From NCBI GenBank assembly GCA_029975555.1, contig JARKOY010000165.1:36826-100825 (forward strand): DNA of 64,000 nucleotides, in the 5' to 3' direction. The stretch comes from Spirochaetia bacterium (GTDB lineage: Bacteria > Spirochaetota > Spirochaetia > Treponematales > Rectinemataceae). Under the pieces are notes generated by a model. It worked only from the letters and a program-made list of their open reading frames with translations, made no database searches and was not told the DNA's origin. Below are positions 1 through 7,788 of the stretch, piece by piece (position 1 is the stretch's first letter; every line of letters begins with the position of its first letter). The translations under genes were made by a program, and so were the position numbers.

Positions 1-131
1 CCCTCGAGGCGAAGGACGGGCGCTTTGCCCTTGCCTTACAGTTTCACCCTGAAGGCCTCTTCCTGCGATACCCTGCCTTTCTCGCCCCTTTCAAGGCCCT
101 GGTGGATGCGGCATCCCGCCGCGCCGATTAA
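1..131 (+). CDS. Peptidase C26 / gamma-glutamyl-GABA hydrolase-like protein, C-terminal fragment
   Basis: Reading in the frame that begins at base 3 gives an open frame of 42 residues ending at the TAA at 129-131. It contains ALQFHPEG, which matches the His-x-Glu end of the class I glutamine amidotransferase triad. The short tail after it fits the peptidase C26 family (PuuD-like), which hydrolyses gamma-glutamyl amide bonds in the cytoplasm. Only the C-terminus is in the window, so the nucleophile Cys cannot be checked and GMP synthase-like or other amidotransferases are not excluded. It converges on the M20 amidohydrolase, with 78 bases between their stops. Confidence 0.6.
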   Translation, partial: LEAKDGRFALALQFHPEGLFLRYPAFLAPFKALVDAASRRAD

Positions 132-209
132 AGCCGAGGGGCTGGGGCGAGCGTGTATGGGTATCTACAAAACGGCTTGAATGCATATTCAAGCCCAAAA
201 TACATTCCG

Positions 210-1397
210 TCATGAGGCCCTCTGAAGATATCGGAGCGCCGAGGCAACCTGCACTGCCACGCCGACAGCCAGACAGCCCTCATCGATGTCGAACTCGGGT
301 GAATGCAGAGGCGGGGAGGCGCGCCCTGGCTTTCCACATCCGAGGTGCCAGAACGTCCCCGGTCTCTCCCGCAGATAATAGGCAAAGTCCTCAACCCCGA
401 GAACGGGCTTCGGGCGGAGATGCACCATGGACGCTCCGAGGATATCTGTGGCCGTATCCCTGACGAGTTCCGTCGCCTGCTCATCGTTGACCAGCACTGG
501 GTAGCTTGGAATAGTTTGCACTTCGCAGGAGGCTCCAAAGGCGGCAGCGATCTGCGTGCATGTCTCGACGGTCTTAGAACATAAAAAGCGACGGACGTCC
601 TCCGACAGCGTGCGGATAGTGCCGGTCAGCGTCACCTCATCGGCGACGATGTTGCTTCGTTTTCCCCCTTGAATTTTTCCAATGGTGATGACCGCGCTGT
701 CGAGCGCCGAGATCGAGCGCGACACGAGGGTCTGCAGCGCCTGGATAACTGCCGCGGAGACGACGATGGCGTCGATTCCCTGTTCAGGATATGCCGCGTG
801 GGAGCTCTTGCCGCGTATGACGATGTGGAGATTATCGGAGGCGCCGTAGAATGAACCTGGCTTGACCTCGATGTGACCTGCGGGCATGTCGGGGGCGACG
901 TGGAGCCCGAGCACAAGGTCCACATGGGGGTCCTCGAGGCACCCCGCCTCGATCATAGGCCTGGCACCGCCCGTCGTCTCTTCGGCGGGCTGAAAGAGAA
1001 ACTTCACCGCCCCGGCGAAATCCTGACGGTGCGCCGAAAGCAGTCTCGCTGCGCCGAGGGCCACTGCCATATGCGCATCGTGCCCGCACGCGTGCATATA
1101 CCCGCTATGGAGCGAGGCATAGGGGCGGTCCGCAGGCTCGTCGATGGGCAGCGCGTCCATGTCTGCCCGGAGCGCCACGCACCGGCCGGGACGGCTGCCC
1201 TCAAGCAACCCCACCACCGCCGTCCCGATCTGCCTGTATGGGATGTGGAGCTCGTCGAGCTCCGCGCGGATCGCCGCCGACGTTTCATGCTCTTCATTGC
1301 CAGGCTCGGGAACGCGGTGAAGGGAGCGCCGCATGTCGACGAGCCATCCCTCAAGAGAACGAGCTTCGGAGAGTATTGTGTGGAACAAATCGCTCAT
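210..1397 (-). CDS. M20 family amidohydrolase (N-acyl-amino-acid / N-acetyl-diaminopimelate deacetylase type)
   Basis: This 395-residue protein is a typical M20D metallohydrolase that removes acyl groups from N-acyl amino acids. Visible motifs are DMDALPIDEP (res 79-88), the metal-binding CGHDAH (res 104-109), FLFQPAEE with the acid-base Glu pair (res 139-140), GLHV (res 164-167) and a late LHSPEF. The length is normal for the family. Its ATG overlaps the stop of the dapF-like gene (ATGA), so the two are translationally coupled. M20D enzymes act as N-acetyl-LL-diaminopimelate deacetylases in the acetylase branch of lysine synthesis and also as hippurate or IAA-amino-acid hydrolases. The neighbours alr and dapF-like favour a cell-wall amino acid role, but the substrate cannot be read from sequence. 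Confidence 0.85.
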   Translation of the reverse strand: MSDLFHTILSEARSLEGWLVDMRRSLHRVPEPGNEEHETSAAIRAELDELHIPYRQIGTAVVGLLEGSRPGRCVALRADMDALPIDEPADRPYASLHSGYMHACGHDAHMAVALGAARLLSAHRQDFAGAVKFLFQPAEETTGGARPMIEAGCLEDPHVDLVLGLHVAPDMPAGHIEVKPGSFYGASDNLHIVIRGKSSHAAYPEQGIDAIVVSAAVIQALQTLVSRSISALDSAVITIGKIQGGKRSNIVADEVTLTGTIRTLSEDVRRFLCSKTVETCTQIAAAFGASCEVQTIPSYPVLVNDEQATELVRDTATDILGASMVHLRPKPVLGVEDFAYYLRERPGTFWHLGCGKPGRASPPLHSPEFDIDEGCLAVGVAVQVASALRYLQRAS

Positions 1398-2293
1398 GGC
1401 ATTTCCTTTCCCTGGCCTTCCTCATTCACTGCGCGCGCCAGGCTGATGATGTGAGGAGAAAACCGCGCGTCGAACGTGCGCACCGCAGGGCCTGTCATCT
1501 TGATGTTCTCTTCGCTCATGTCAATTTCCAGCGAGCCCCCCGGCATGTGGACCGTGACGACATCGCCGACGAGGCTGAGATGCTTCGCTGCGGCAGCGGC
1601 AGCGCAGGATGAAGTGCCGCTTGCGAGCGTGTACCCCGCCCCCCGTTCCCATATCTCGATGCGTATGTTGCTTCGATCGAGCACCTCGAGAAACTGCACG
1701 TTGGTCCGATTCGGAAAATCCGGATGCCGTTCCACCAAGGGGCCGATGCGCTTCGCCAGCTCTGCCGAAGGGGACATGCCCAAGAGCACACAGTGAGGAT
1801 TCCCCATCGAGACCCGAACGGCGCGATATTCGGCCCCATCGAAGGACAGAGAAGGGCTCCCCGGCAAAAATTGTGCCTTGCCCATGGCCACGATGATCGA
1901 ACGCTCTCTTCCATCTCCCGGAAGGATACGGCATTCGACCAGGCCACCCTTCGTCATGACATGGAAAGGGGCCTCGTCGACGCGGCCGCTCTCGTACAAG
2001 TAAAGGGCAAAAATCCTAAGGCCATTGCCCGACTTTTCTGCCTCAGAGCCGTCAGGATTGAAAATACGCAGCAAAAAGGCCCCAGATGCTGCAAAAGTAA
2101 GATTGTCCGCCGGCGGAAGGGGGCCATACAGTATGCCGTCGGAGCCAATGCCGCGGTTCCTGTCGCAGAGCGCGGCAATCGCATCCGCCGAGAGCGAAAG
2201 CTTGAACTCTTCCGGATCGACGACCAGGTAATCGTTGCCGAGCGCGTGGTATTTATGGGCGTGAAAGCCTTCCGGTATGCTGCGAATCGCCAT
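1394..2293 (-). CDS. Diaminopimelate epimerase-like protein with both catalytic Cys replaced by Ser
   Basis: The 299-residue protein has the DapF fold signatures HALGNDYLVVD, a duplicated GNG/GT loop structure, VSMGNPHCV and WERGAGYT. Classical DapF interconverts LL- and meso-diaminopimelate with two cysteines, one before GNG (QCGNG) and one in ACGSG. Here they read EKSGNG (Ser88, codon TCG) and LASGTS (Ser225, codon AGC). All other active-site loops look intact, so this is not a decayed gene. Start chosen at the ATG at 2293, with AGGAGG 10 bases upstream; a TTG nine bases earlier sits too close to that site. It lies between alr and the M20 hydrolase in one operon. Family membership is secure; epimerase activity is doubtful. 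Confidence 0.85.
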   Translation of the reverse strand: MAIRSIPEGFHAHKYHALGNDYLVVDPEEFKLSLSADAIAALCDRNRGIGSDGILYGPLPPADNLTFAASGAFLLRIFNPDGSEAEKSGNGLRIFALYLYESGRVDEAPFHVMTKGGLVECRILPGDGRERSIIVAMGKAQFLPGSPSLSFDGAEYRAVRVSMGNPHCVLLGMSPSAELAKRIGPLVERHPDFPNRTNVQFLEVLDRSNIRIEIWERGAGYTLASGTSSCAAAAAAKHLSLVGDVVTVHMPGGSLEIDMSEENIKMTGPAVRTFDARFSPHIISLARAVNEEGQGKEMP

Positions 2294-2298
2294 GTGTT

Positions 2299-3423
2299 TC
2301 AATCCTCCTGAGAGCTCTCGTCGATGTGGACGCGGGGCACGCGCTTTGAGATCATGCAGACGACCTCGTAATCGATCGTGGAAAGCAGGTCCGCGATTTC
2401 CGAAACGGGAAGATTCTTCCCTCCGAAGACGACGACTTCATCGCCTGCCCTGGCCCCGGGTATGCCGGTGAGGTCCACCATCGTCATGTCCATGCACACG
2501 CGGCCCACCACAGGAGCCCGCATGCCGCGGATCAGCACGGTGGCCCGATTCGAAAGCGCGCGCGGATAGCCGTCGGCGTACCCGATGGGCAAAAGGCCTA
2601 TCCTGCTGCGTCGCTTCGTCGTGAAGATGCGACCGTAGCTGATGCTCTCTCCTGCAGGCACTTCCTTGATGTGCACGATGCTCGTGGTGAGCGTCAGCGC
2701 AGGCTCGAATCCGTCGGGGAGCCCGAGCCCTGGCGCCGGGCTGAGCCCGTACAGCAGAATGCCAGGCCTCACCATGTCGAGCCTGCTGTCCGGATGAAAG
2801 AGAAGGCCCGCGCTGTTCGCGATGTGACGGTACTTCGGCACGATGCCCGCCTGCATGAACTCGGCGAGCGCGGCGGTGAACCGCTCTATCTGAAGGTTTG
2901 TAAACGTTGGATCGGGGCTGTCCGCATCGGCAAAATGTGAGTAGATGCCCTCCACCACGATCTCCGGATAGTCGGCCAGAAGTCCTGCAAAGGCTCTCGC
3001 CTTCGTCGGAGAAAGTCCCTGGCGGTTCATGCCCGTGTCGACTTTTATGTGCGCTTTCGCGCGCTTGCCCACGCTTTTGGCGGCAGAGGCGAGGATGCGC
3101 ACGTGCTCTTCGGTATAGATTGTCTGTGCACAGCCGAGCCTTATGGCGAGAGAAGACCAGGAATGCTCGGGCACGCCGAACACGAGGATGGGCATGTGGA
3201 CACCCGACTCCCTCAGCTCGAGCGCCTCCTTGGCCAGCGCGACCGCGCAGTAAGGCGCGCCCTCCCGCTCGAGGGCGTGCGCGACCGCGAGCGCCCCGTG
3301 GCCGTACGCGTCCGCCTTTATCACGGGACAGACGGCGCTTCCCTTGGCCAACTCGGCGAGGCGGCGGTAATTTGAGCGGATCGCAGAGAGATTGACCCAT
3401 GCTGTCGTACCACGATGATCCAT
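2299..3423 (-). CDS. alr: Alanine racemase
   Basis: This fold type III PLP enzyme supplies D-alanine for peptidoglycan. The PLP lysine is in CPVIKADAYGHGAL near residue 36, and the catalytic Tyr of the second half lies in SISYGRIF. The sugar-phosphate clamp region GLLPIGYADGYPR and the GRVCMDMTMVDLTG segment are also present. Length (374 aa) is typical. The start at 3423 is preceded by AGAGGAAATAGCTT. It begins three bases after the nagA stop and ends five bases before the dapF-like start, so all four genes form one minus-strand operon. Confidence 0.95.
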   Translation of the reverse strand: MDHRGTTAWVNLSAIRSNYRRLAELAKGSAVCPVIKADAYGHGALAVAHALEREGAPYCAVALAKEALELRESGVHMPILVFGVPEHSWSSLAIRLGCAQTIYTEEHVRILASAAKSVGKRAKAHIKVDTGMNRQGLSPTKARAFAGLLADYPEIVVEGIYSHFADADSPDPTFTNLQIERFTAALAEFMQAGIVPKYRHIANSAGLLFHPDSRLDMVRPGILLYGLSPAPGLGLPDGFEPALTLTTSIVHIKEVPAGESISYGRIFTTKRRSRIGLLPIGYADGYPRALSNRATVLIRGMRAPVVGRVCMDMTMVDLTGIPGARAGDEVVVFGGKNLPVSEIADLLSTIDYEVVCMISKRVPRVHIDESSQED

Positions 3424-3426
3424 AAG

Positions 3427-4662
3427 CTATTTCCTCTTTTGCACTTTTGATCCCCGATGCGCCATGCCCTGAAGCAGAGCAGAAGGCCGCGCTGCACTTT
3501 TCATCTCTTTTTCCCATATAAATATATCTGCAACTTTTCCGATTTCGACAGAGCCTAAATCCTTCGCCATCCCCAGTGCCCTGCGCGGAACCAAGGACAT
3601 CGCGCGCACTGCCTGCCACAGCGGAACTCCAGCCAGAGATGTAAAACTCCGCACAATATCCATGCCCAGCCTGTTCGAGCCCATGAGGACGTCTGTGTCG
3701 GCATATCGTACCCCGCGCTCCGTCGAGACCACATCGCGCTCGAAGTAGCGATAGGTCCCCCGCGGCAGGCCGGCTCCGACCACTGCGTCGGAAATAAGGA
3801 TGAGCGAATCACTCGGAACGGCGCGGGCGCTGAGTCGAAGGCAGGTCTCGTTCACGTGAACGCCGTCCCCGTTCACTTCCACATAGTCCGGAGACCGTGA
3901 GAAGGCGAGGTTTGCGAGGCCGCCCTCTTTGTGGTCGATCCCTCTCATCGCGTTGAAGAGGTGGGTCATCGAGTACGGGTGTTCCGGAAGGGCGAGGGAC
4001 TGCAGCGTCGCATCCGAATGGCCGAGCGAAACGAGCACGCCTGCATCTTGGAATATCCGGTACATCGGCCCGATGCCCTCCAGTTCCGGCGCGAGCGTGA
4101 CGATTTTCAAAAGCCCCTGCGCAGCATCGAGAATCTTCCGGGCAAGCGAAAAGTCCACCGGCCTGATGTTTTCTGGCTGAATGCCACCTCGCTTCGCAGG
4201 GTTGACGAAGGGCCCTTCTAGGTAGATGCCCGGCACGGTCTCTCGGGGAAGACCAGAGGCTAAGATCGCGCTGGCGAGCGAAGCGAGGGCCCGCTCATTC
4301 CAGAGAATGGTAGGGACAAAGCACCCTACTCCCTTCCGCTCCAGGAATGCCGCAGCCTCCAGGAGGTCCTCTGGTCCTGCAACTCGCTCGAACCCCCACC
4401 TGCCGCAGCCATGCACGTGCACTTCGACGAGCGAAGGTGCCACGAAGGTATCTGCAGCGTGGATGAGCGGCGCCCCGTCGAACGACGGATCAATCTTCGC
4501 AAGCTCAGAGGGAGAAGATAATTCGTGCCAATCCTGCTCCGCGAGAATATGCGCAATCCTCCCTCCGCGGACTGCAAGGGTTGCGCGAGGCAAGATCGCA
4601 TCCGGAAGAATGAGATCGGCACCTTCGATGATATAGGTGCCCGCACGGTCGTTCCAAGTCAT
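3427..4662 (-). CDS. nagA: N-acetylglucosamine-6-phosphate deacetylase
   Basis: This amidohydrolase-fold enzyme converts GlcNAc-6-phosphate to glucosamine-6-phosphate and acetate in amino-sugar and peptidoglycan recycling. Evidence: EVHVHGCGRWGFE (metal HxH), YLEGPFVNPAKRGG, LGHSDATL, THLFNAMRGIDHKEGG and LISDAVVGAGL, all NagA signatures in the right order. The usual Asp before HxH (IDxHxHG) is Glu here, a conservative change. I start at the ATG at 4662 (411 aa) because the longer frame to 4764 runs through the divergent promoter region. There is no Shine-Dalgarno sequence, and the predicted promoter leaves a leader of about two bases. First gene of the nagA-alr-dapF-like-M20 operon. Confidence 0.9.
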   Translation of the reverse strand: MTWNDRAGTYIIEGADLILPDAILPRATLAVRGGRIAHILAEQDWHELSSPSELAKIDPSFDGAPLIHAADTFVAPSLVEVHVHGCGRWGFERVAGPEDLLEAAAFLERKGVGCFVPTILWNERALASLASAILASGLPRETVPGIYLEGPFVNPAKRGGIQPENIRPVDFSLARKILDAAQGLLKIVTLAPELEGIGPMYRIFQDAGVLVSLGHSDATLQSLALPEHPYSMTHLFNAMRGIDHKEGGLANLAFSRSPDYVEVNGDGVHVNETCLRLSARAVPSDSLILISDAVVGAGLPRGTYRYFERDVVSTERGVRYADTDVLMGSNRLGMDIVRSFTSLAGVPLWQAVRAMSLVPRRALGMAKDLGSVEIGKVADIFIWEKEMKSAARPSALLQGMAHRGSKVQKRK

Positions 4663-4670
4663 GTACACGT

Positions 4671-4699
4671 ATTGTGCCGGGTTGAGGCGAGTGTGTAAA
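4671..4699 (-). promoter_or_regulatory. Predicted sigma70-type promoter of the nagA operon, near-leaderless
   Basis: On the minus strand TTTACA (4694-4699) and CACAAT (4671-4676) are separated by 17 bases, and the -10 ends eight bases before the nagA ATG. Transcription would start about two bases upstream of the start codon. It lies back to back with the HAD gene promoter. Confidence 0.45.
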
Positions 4700-4710
4700 C
4701 CCTCGCCATA

Positions 4711-4739
4711 ATGACCATTTTTCGGCTTTGGTATATCAT
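4711..4739 (+). promoter_or_regulatory. Predicted promoter of the HAD phosphatase gene, leaderless type
   Basis: ATGACC (4711-4716), a 17-base spacer and TATCAT (4734-4739) are followed by exactly six bases and then the ATG at 4746. The expected +1 is therefore the A of the start codon. Confidence 0.45.
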
Positions 4740-4745
4740 CGCCCC

Positions 4746-5573
4746 ATGACAGACCTCGCAACACTTGACACTTCGAGACTTCGATTCATCGCAATGGACA
4801 TGGACGGGACCATTCTCGATGGAAAGTATCGGCTTTCGCCCCTTGTGGTGCAGACACTGAATCGACTGCAGCGGCGGGGAAAGAAACTCATCATTGCGAC
4901 TGGCCGCATCTATGCGTCGGCGCAGGGCTTTCTCAGGGACGCCTTTGAGCCCGATGCGTTCGTGTGCACCAACGGGGCGGACATCTATGGCCCGGGAGGC
5001 GAGAGAATCGCCGTCCACCCCATCCCGAGGCAGGCGCTCTCCGCACTCGCCGCCGCAGGCCGACACCACGCGAGCCACGAGCTCCTCTTCTGCTGTTATG
5101 TCGGCGACCAGTGGATATACGAACAGCCCTCGGCCATGGTGGATTTCTACGAACAGCGGTCGGGCATCAAAGGCCTGAGGCAGAGCTTCGATTCGCTTGC
5201 AGGAGAGGACATCCTGAAATTCCTGGCGATCGGTCCTCACGAGACGCTGCTCCACATCCGCGACGAAATCGCAGAGAGCGCGGAGGGCCTCCTCGAAACA
5301 GCCTTCTCGCACGAGACCATGCTCGAAATTATGGCGAGCGGCGTCAGCAAATGCCGCGGGCTCGAGGAGTGCCTCCGAAGCCTGGGCGGCAGCCTCGAAG
5401 AGACCATCGCCTTCGGCGACGAAGAGAACGACCTTGAGATGCTCAAGGCGGTGAAGGTCGGCGTGGCGATGGGCAACGCGCACGCGTCGATTCAGGCCGG
5501 GGTGCCCTTCGTCACCGACTCGGTCGATGAAGACGGCGTGGCGCGCTTCCTCGAGCGCCTGTTCGGGCTTTGA
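4746..5573 (+). CDS. HAD superfamily Cof-type sugar/nucleotide phosphatase
   Basis: The 275-residue cytoplasmic protein has HAD motif I (AMDMDGTIL, res 18-26, nucleophile and acid Asp), a large type IIB cap in the middle, the late Lys region, and motif IV FGDEENDLEML followed by VGVAMGNA. Cof-type HADs dephosphorylate sugar phosphates, flavin or PLP phosphates; specificity cannot be assigned. Start taken at the ATG at 4746, where DLATLDTSRLRFIAMD begins the conserved domain; a TTG at 4728 is in frame but sits inside the promoter. No Shine-Dalgarno sequence is visible. Divergent from nagA, which suggests but does not prove a role in sugar-phosphate control. Confidence 0.85.
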   Translation: MTDLATLDTSRLRFIAMDMDGTILDGKYRLSPLVVQTLNRLQRRGKKLIIATGRIYASAQGFLRDAFEPDAFVCTNGADIYGPGGERIAVHPIPRQALSALAAAGRHHASHELLFCCYVGDQWIYEQPSAMVDFYEQRSGIKGLRQSFDSLAGEDILKFLAIGPHETLLHIRDEIAESAEGLLETAFSHETMLEIMASGVSKCRGLEECLRSLGGSLEETIAFGDEENDLEMLKAVKVGVAMGNAHASIQAGVPFVTDSVDEDGVARFLERLFGL

Positions 5574-5610
5574 ACCCGTAGGCCGCCGCGCCGCAACACG
5601 TCGGCCATTC

Positions 5611-5639
5611 TTGACGGCCCTGCACGCCTCGACTAAAAT
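5611..5639 (+). promoter_or_regulatory. Promoter of tRNA-Leu
   Basis: TTGACG (5611-5616), a 17-base spacer and TAAAAT (5634-5639), with the tRNA beginning 14 bases after the -10. This near-consensus site in front of a non-coding RNA shows that the host uses a TTGACA/TATAAT-like housekeeping promoter. Confidence 0.7.
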
Positions 5640-5653
5640 TTGACTTCATCAGC

Positions 5654-5739
5654 GCCGGGGTGGTGGAATTGGTAGACACCGGGGACTTAAAATCCCTTGC
5701 TGCGCGAGCGGCGTGCGGGTTCGATGCCCGTCTCCGGCA
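5654..5739 (+). tRNA. tRNA-Leu (anticodon UAA)
   Basis: Acceptor stem GCCGGGG pairs with CTCCGGC (one G-U), discriminator A at 5739. The anticodon stem GGGGA/TCCCT closes the loop CTTAAAA, placing the anticodon TAA at 5688-5690. A long type II variable arm (TGCTGCGCGAGCGGCG region) and a T arm CGGGTTCGATGCCCG follow, as expected for leucine tRNA. CCA is not encoded. Confidence 0.93.
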
Positions 5740-5827
5740 TATTTTATTATGTTTTATAACAATATCTGATAAAACTAACTTTACAAGATTTGTTACAGAG
5801 TCACCTAGGCGAATGCGTCGGAAGCAC

Positions 5828-6268
5828 TCAACTCCCCTTCGTCTCCTCGCAGACGAGCTCGTCCATGCGGCGCAGGCGCCGGGAGAGGTCCCGGGCGAGG
5901 TTCATGATCATCATGGAAAAGGTCTTGAGGTCGAGCTTGGAGATATCATAGAGGGCCCGATTGGAGATCATCACCACGTCGAGAGCCGTCGCTGCCCGAA
6001 CCGTCGCGATGCTCGGCATAATGTCGAGGAGCTCCATCTCGCCGAAGGTCTCGCCCTCCCTGAGACGAGCGATCACCACCCCCTGTTTGATGACATCAAC
6101 TTCGCCGCTGAGAATGAAGTAAATTTTGTCGTTGGGTTGGCCTTCGACCTGCGGGCACTCGCCGGCCTCGAAGTGTCCTGTTTCCAAAAGAGGCTTGATC
6201 TTCTCGATTTGTTCGGGCGAAACGCCCCCAAAGAGCGAATACTTTTGAAGTGCGTTCACATCGATCAT
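5828..6268 (-). CDS. Cyclic nucleotide-binding domain protein
   Basis: The 146-residue protein consists almost entirely of a CAP-family cyclic-nucleotide-binding beta-roll: LFGGVSPEQIEKI, FILSGEVDVIK, then the phosphate-binding cassette REGETFGEMELLD. The cassette lacks the canonical Arg-Ala pair of cAMP binders; the later segment reads MPSIATVRAA. No DNA-binding helix-turn-helix follows, so it is a stand-alone sensor. Start chosen at the ATG at 6268 behind a G-rich site, because the longer frame would overlap the GGDEF gene. It lies 46 bases downstream of the GGDEF gene on the same strand, which suggests a joint signalling unit. Confidence 0.82.
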   Translation of the reverse strand: MIDVNALQKYSLFGGVSPEQIEKIKPLLETGHFEAGECPQVEGQPNDKIYFILSGEVDVIKQGVVIARLREGETFGEMELLDIMPSIATVRAATALDVVMISNRALYDISKLDLKTFSMMIMNLARDLSRRLRRMDELVCEETKGS

Positions 6269-6314
6269 TTTCTGCGATCCCCCAACGAATGCTAAGACTT
6301 TTATAGTATAAATA

Positions 6315-7667
6315 TTATAGAATAGCAACTCTGTTCCTTCCGCCTTCTTTTGCGGCGTAGAGCGATTCATCGGCGCGCTTTACCAAGATTTCTGCGGATG
6401 TAGCATCAAAATCTGGCCAGGAGGTAGCCCCTCCTGAAATTGTCAGCCTGATCCGCTGTGAACCATACTGGAACTCCGATTCTTCGACCATGTGACGAAT
6501 GCGCTCTGCAATTTGGTAGGTATCGATCATCGATGCTCCCGGAAGAATAGTCATGAATTCTTCCCCGCCGTACCGCATTGCAATATCGCCTTCTCGAAGT
6601 GCACTTCGTATTATCTTGGAAAGGAACACCAGCACCTTGTCCCCAACTTGATGGCCATATGTGTCGTTTACGAGCTTGAAATGATCGAGATCAAATATGC
6701 AGACGCCAATCGGCGCGCTGTTACGGACAGCCCGGCCAAATTCTTCCTGAAGACGAGCCATGCCGAAACGTCTGTTGAAAAGACCGGTGAGCGAATCATT
6801 TGCGGCTAACCGTTGCAGCTGGTCATAAGAGAGCGAGTTGCGGATTGCCACAGAAAGGTTCGGAGACAGAAGATCGAGCGTGTGCTGTGCTTCTTCGCTT
6901 GGTTTACGGACAAATGCGAGCAGCATAATTGCCAGCACCACATCGTGATACACAACTGGCTCGAGAATTATCGAAGCAGGCCTAAATGTCAGCAATACTC
7001 CTTCTACCGCGATATTCTCGGGCAGCTCGATCGTAATTCGCTTTTTCCCCTGGGCTGCTCGTTTGATGAAATCCTTGTCCTTCAAGGTTTCGACTCCGTC
7101 GAGGCGAAAGGAGGCTGCTGGTCGAAGCTCATCATTCTCTTCGATCAAAAGTGCCCCTGCTTCGGCGCCTGTGTACTCAAGCATCACTGGAAGCATGCTC
7201 TCGGCAAGATCTTCCAGTTCCAGGCGAGACGACAAAAGTTTTGAGAACGATTTGACCATTGTTTCTCGTTGAAATGAGGCGTATAGATCACTGATGAGCT
7301 GATTGTACGATTCAGCACACTCTCCGAGCTCGTCATCGGAATCTTTCTTCACCATGCATTCCTGGGGGCTGCACGTCGCGATGATCTCCTCGTGTGTTTT
7401 GCTCGAAATGTAGCCGCTGATCCGCTTCATTTTATCGGCAATAAGGTGAAGCCGCGAGCCGACCACTGACTTGGCAAGAAGAATATTCACTGCACCGACA
7501 ATCAAGCCGGCGATAATGCAGACAAGAAAAAACCAAGGCTGCATCGTATAAGAAGTCGGCATGCCGAGCAGCATCATGAAGAATGGAAACACCACTCCAA
7601 TGGCAAAGCCGAAGCCCATCATATAGATCGCAAGATCTGTAAAAATGCGCCGAGAAAACCTGACCAT
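6315..7667 (-). CDS. Membrane-anchored GAF-GGDEF diguanylate cyclase
   Basis: The 450-residue protein starts with two membrane helices (about residues 10-35 and 43-65). A HAMP-like stretch, a GAF-like region (around residues 155-290) and a C-terminal GGDEF domain follow. The active-site loop is RYGGEEF, a functional GGEEF variant, with FDLDHFKLVNDTYGHQVGD upstream, so c-di-GMP synthesis is expected. No clear RxxD inhibitory site is seen before GGEEF. Start at 7667 is preceded by GGAGGGG with six-base spacing. Base composition is more AT-rich than neighbours. The cNMP-binding gene follows. Confidence 0.9.
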   Translation of the reverse strand: MVRFSRRIFTDLAIYMMGFGFAIGVVFPFFMMLLGMPTSYTMQPWFFLVCIIAGLIVGAVNILLAKSVVGSRLHLIADKMKRISGYISSKTHEEIIATCSPQECMVKKDSDDELGECAESYNQLISDLYASFQRETMVKSFSKLLSSRLELEDLAESMLPVMLEYTGAEAGALLIEENDELRPAASFRLDGVETLKDKDFIKRAAQGKKRITIELPENIAVEGVLLTFRPASIILEPVVYHDVVLAIMLLAFVRKPSEEAQHTLDLLSPNLSVAIRNSLSYDQLQRLAANDSLTGLFNRRFGMARLQEEFGRAVRNSAPIGVCIFDLDHFKLVNDTYGHQVGDKVLVFLSKIIRSALREGDIAMRYGGEEFMTILPGASMIDTYQIAERIRHMVEESEFQYGSQRIRLTISGGATSWPDFDATSAEILVKRADESLYAAKEGGRNRVAIL

Positions 7668-7788
7668 CAACCGCCCCTCCGGATTAGGCAATAGTAGTCG
7701 GAGAAAGAGGTAAAATCAAGCAAAAAAAGCATCCGCCTTCTATACGCAGGCCGTTTCAGGTTAGTAAAGGGCCTTCAGCGCCAAAGTG

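Noticed and set aside
2438..3619. A 393-residue minus-strand frame in a second phase across alr and nagA
   Set aside because: Arg/Gly/His-rich translation typical of an out-of-frame reading of GC-rich coding DNA.
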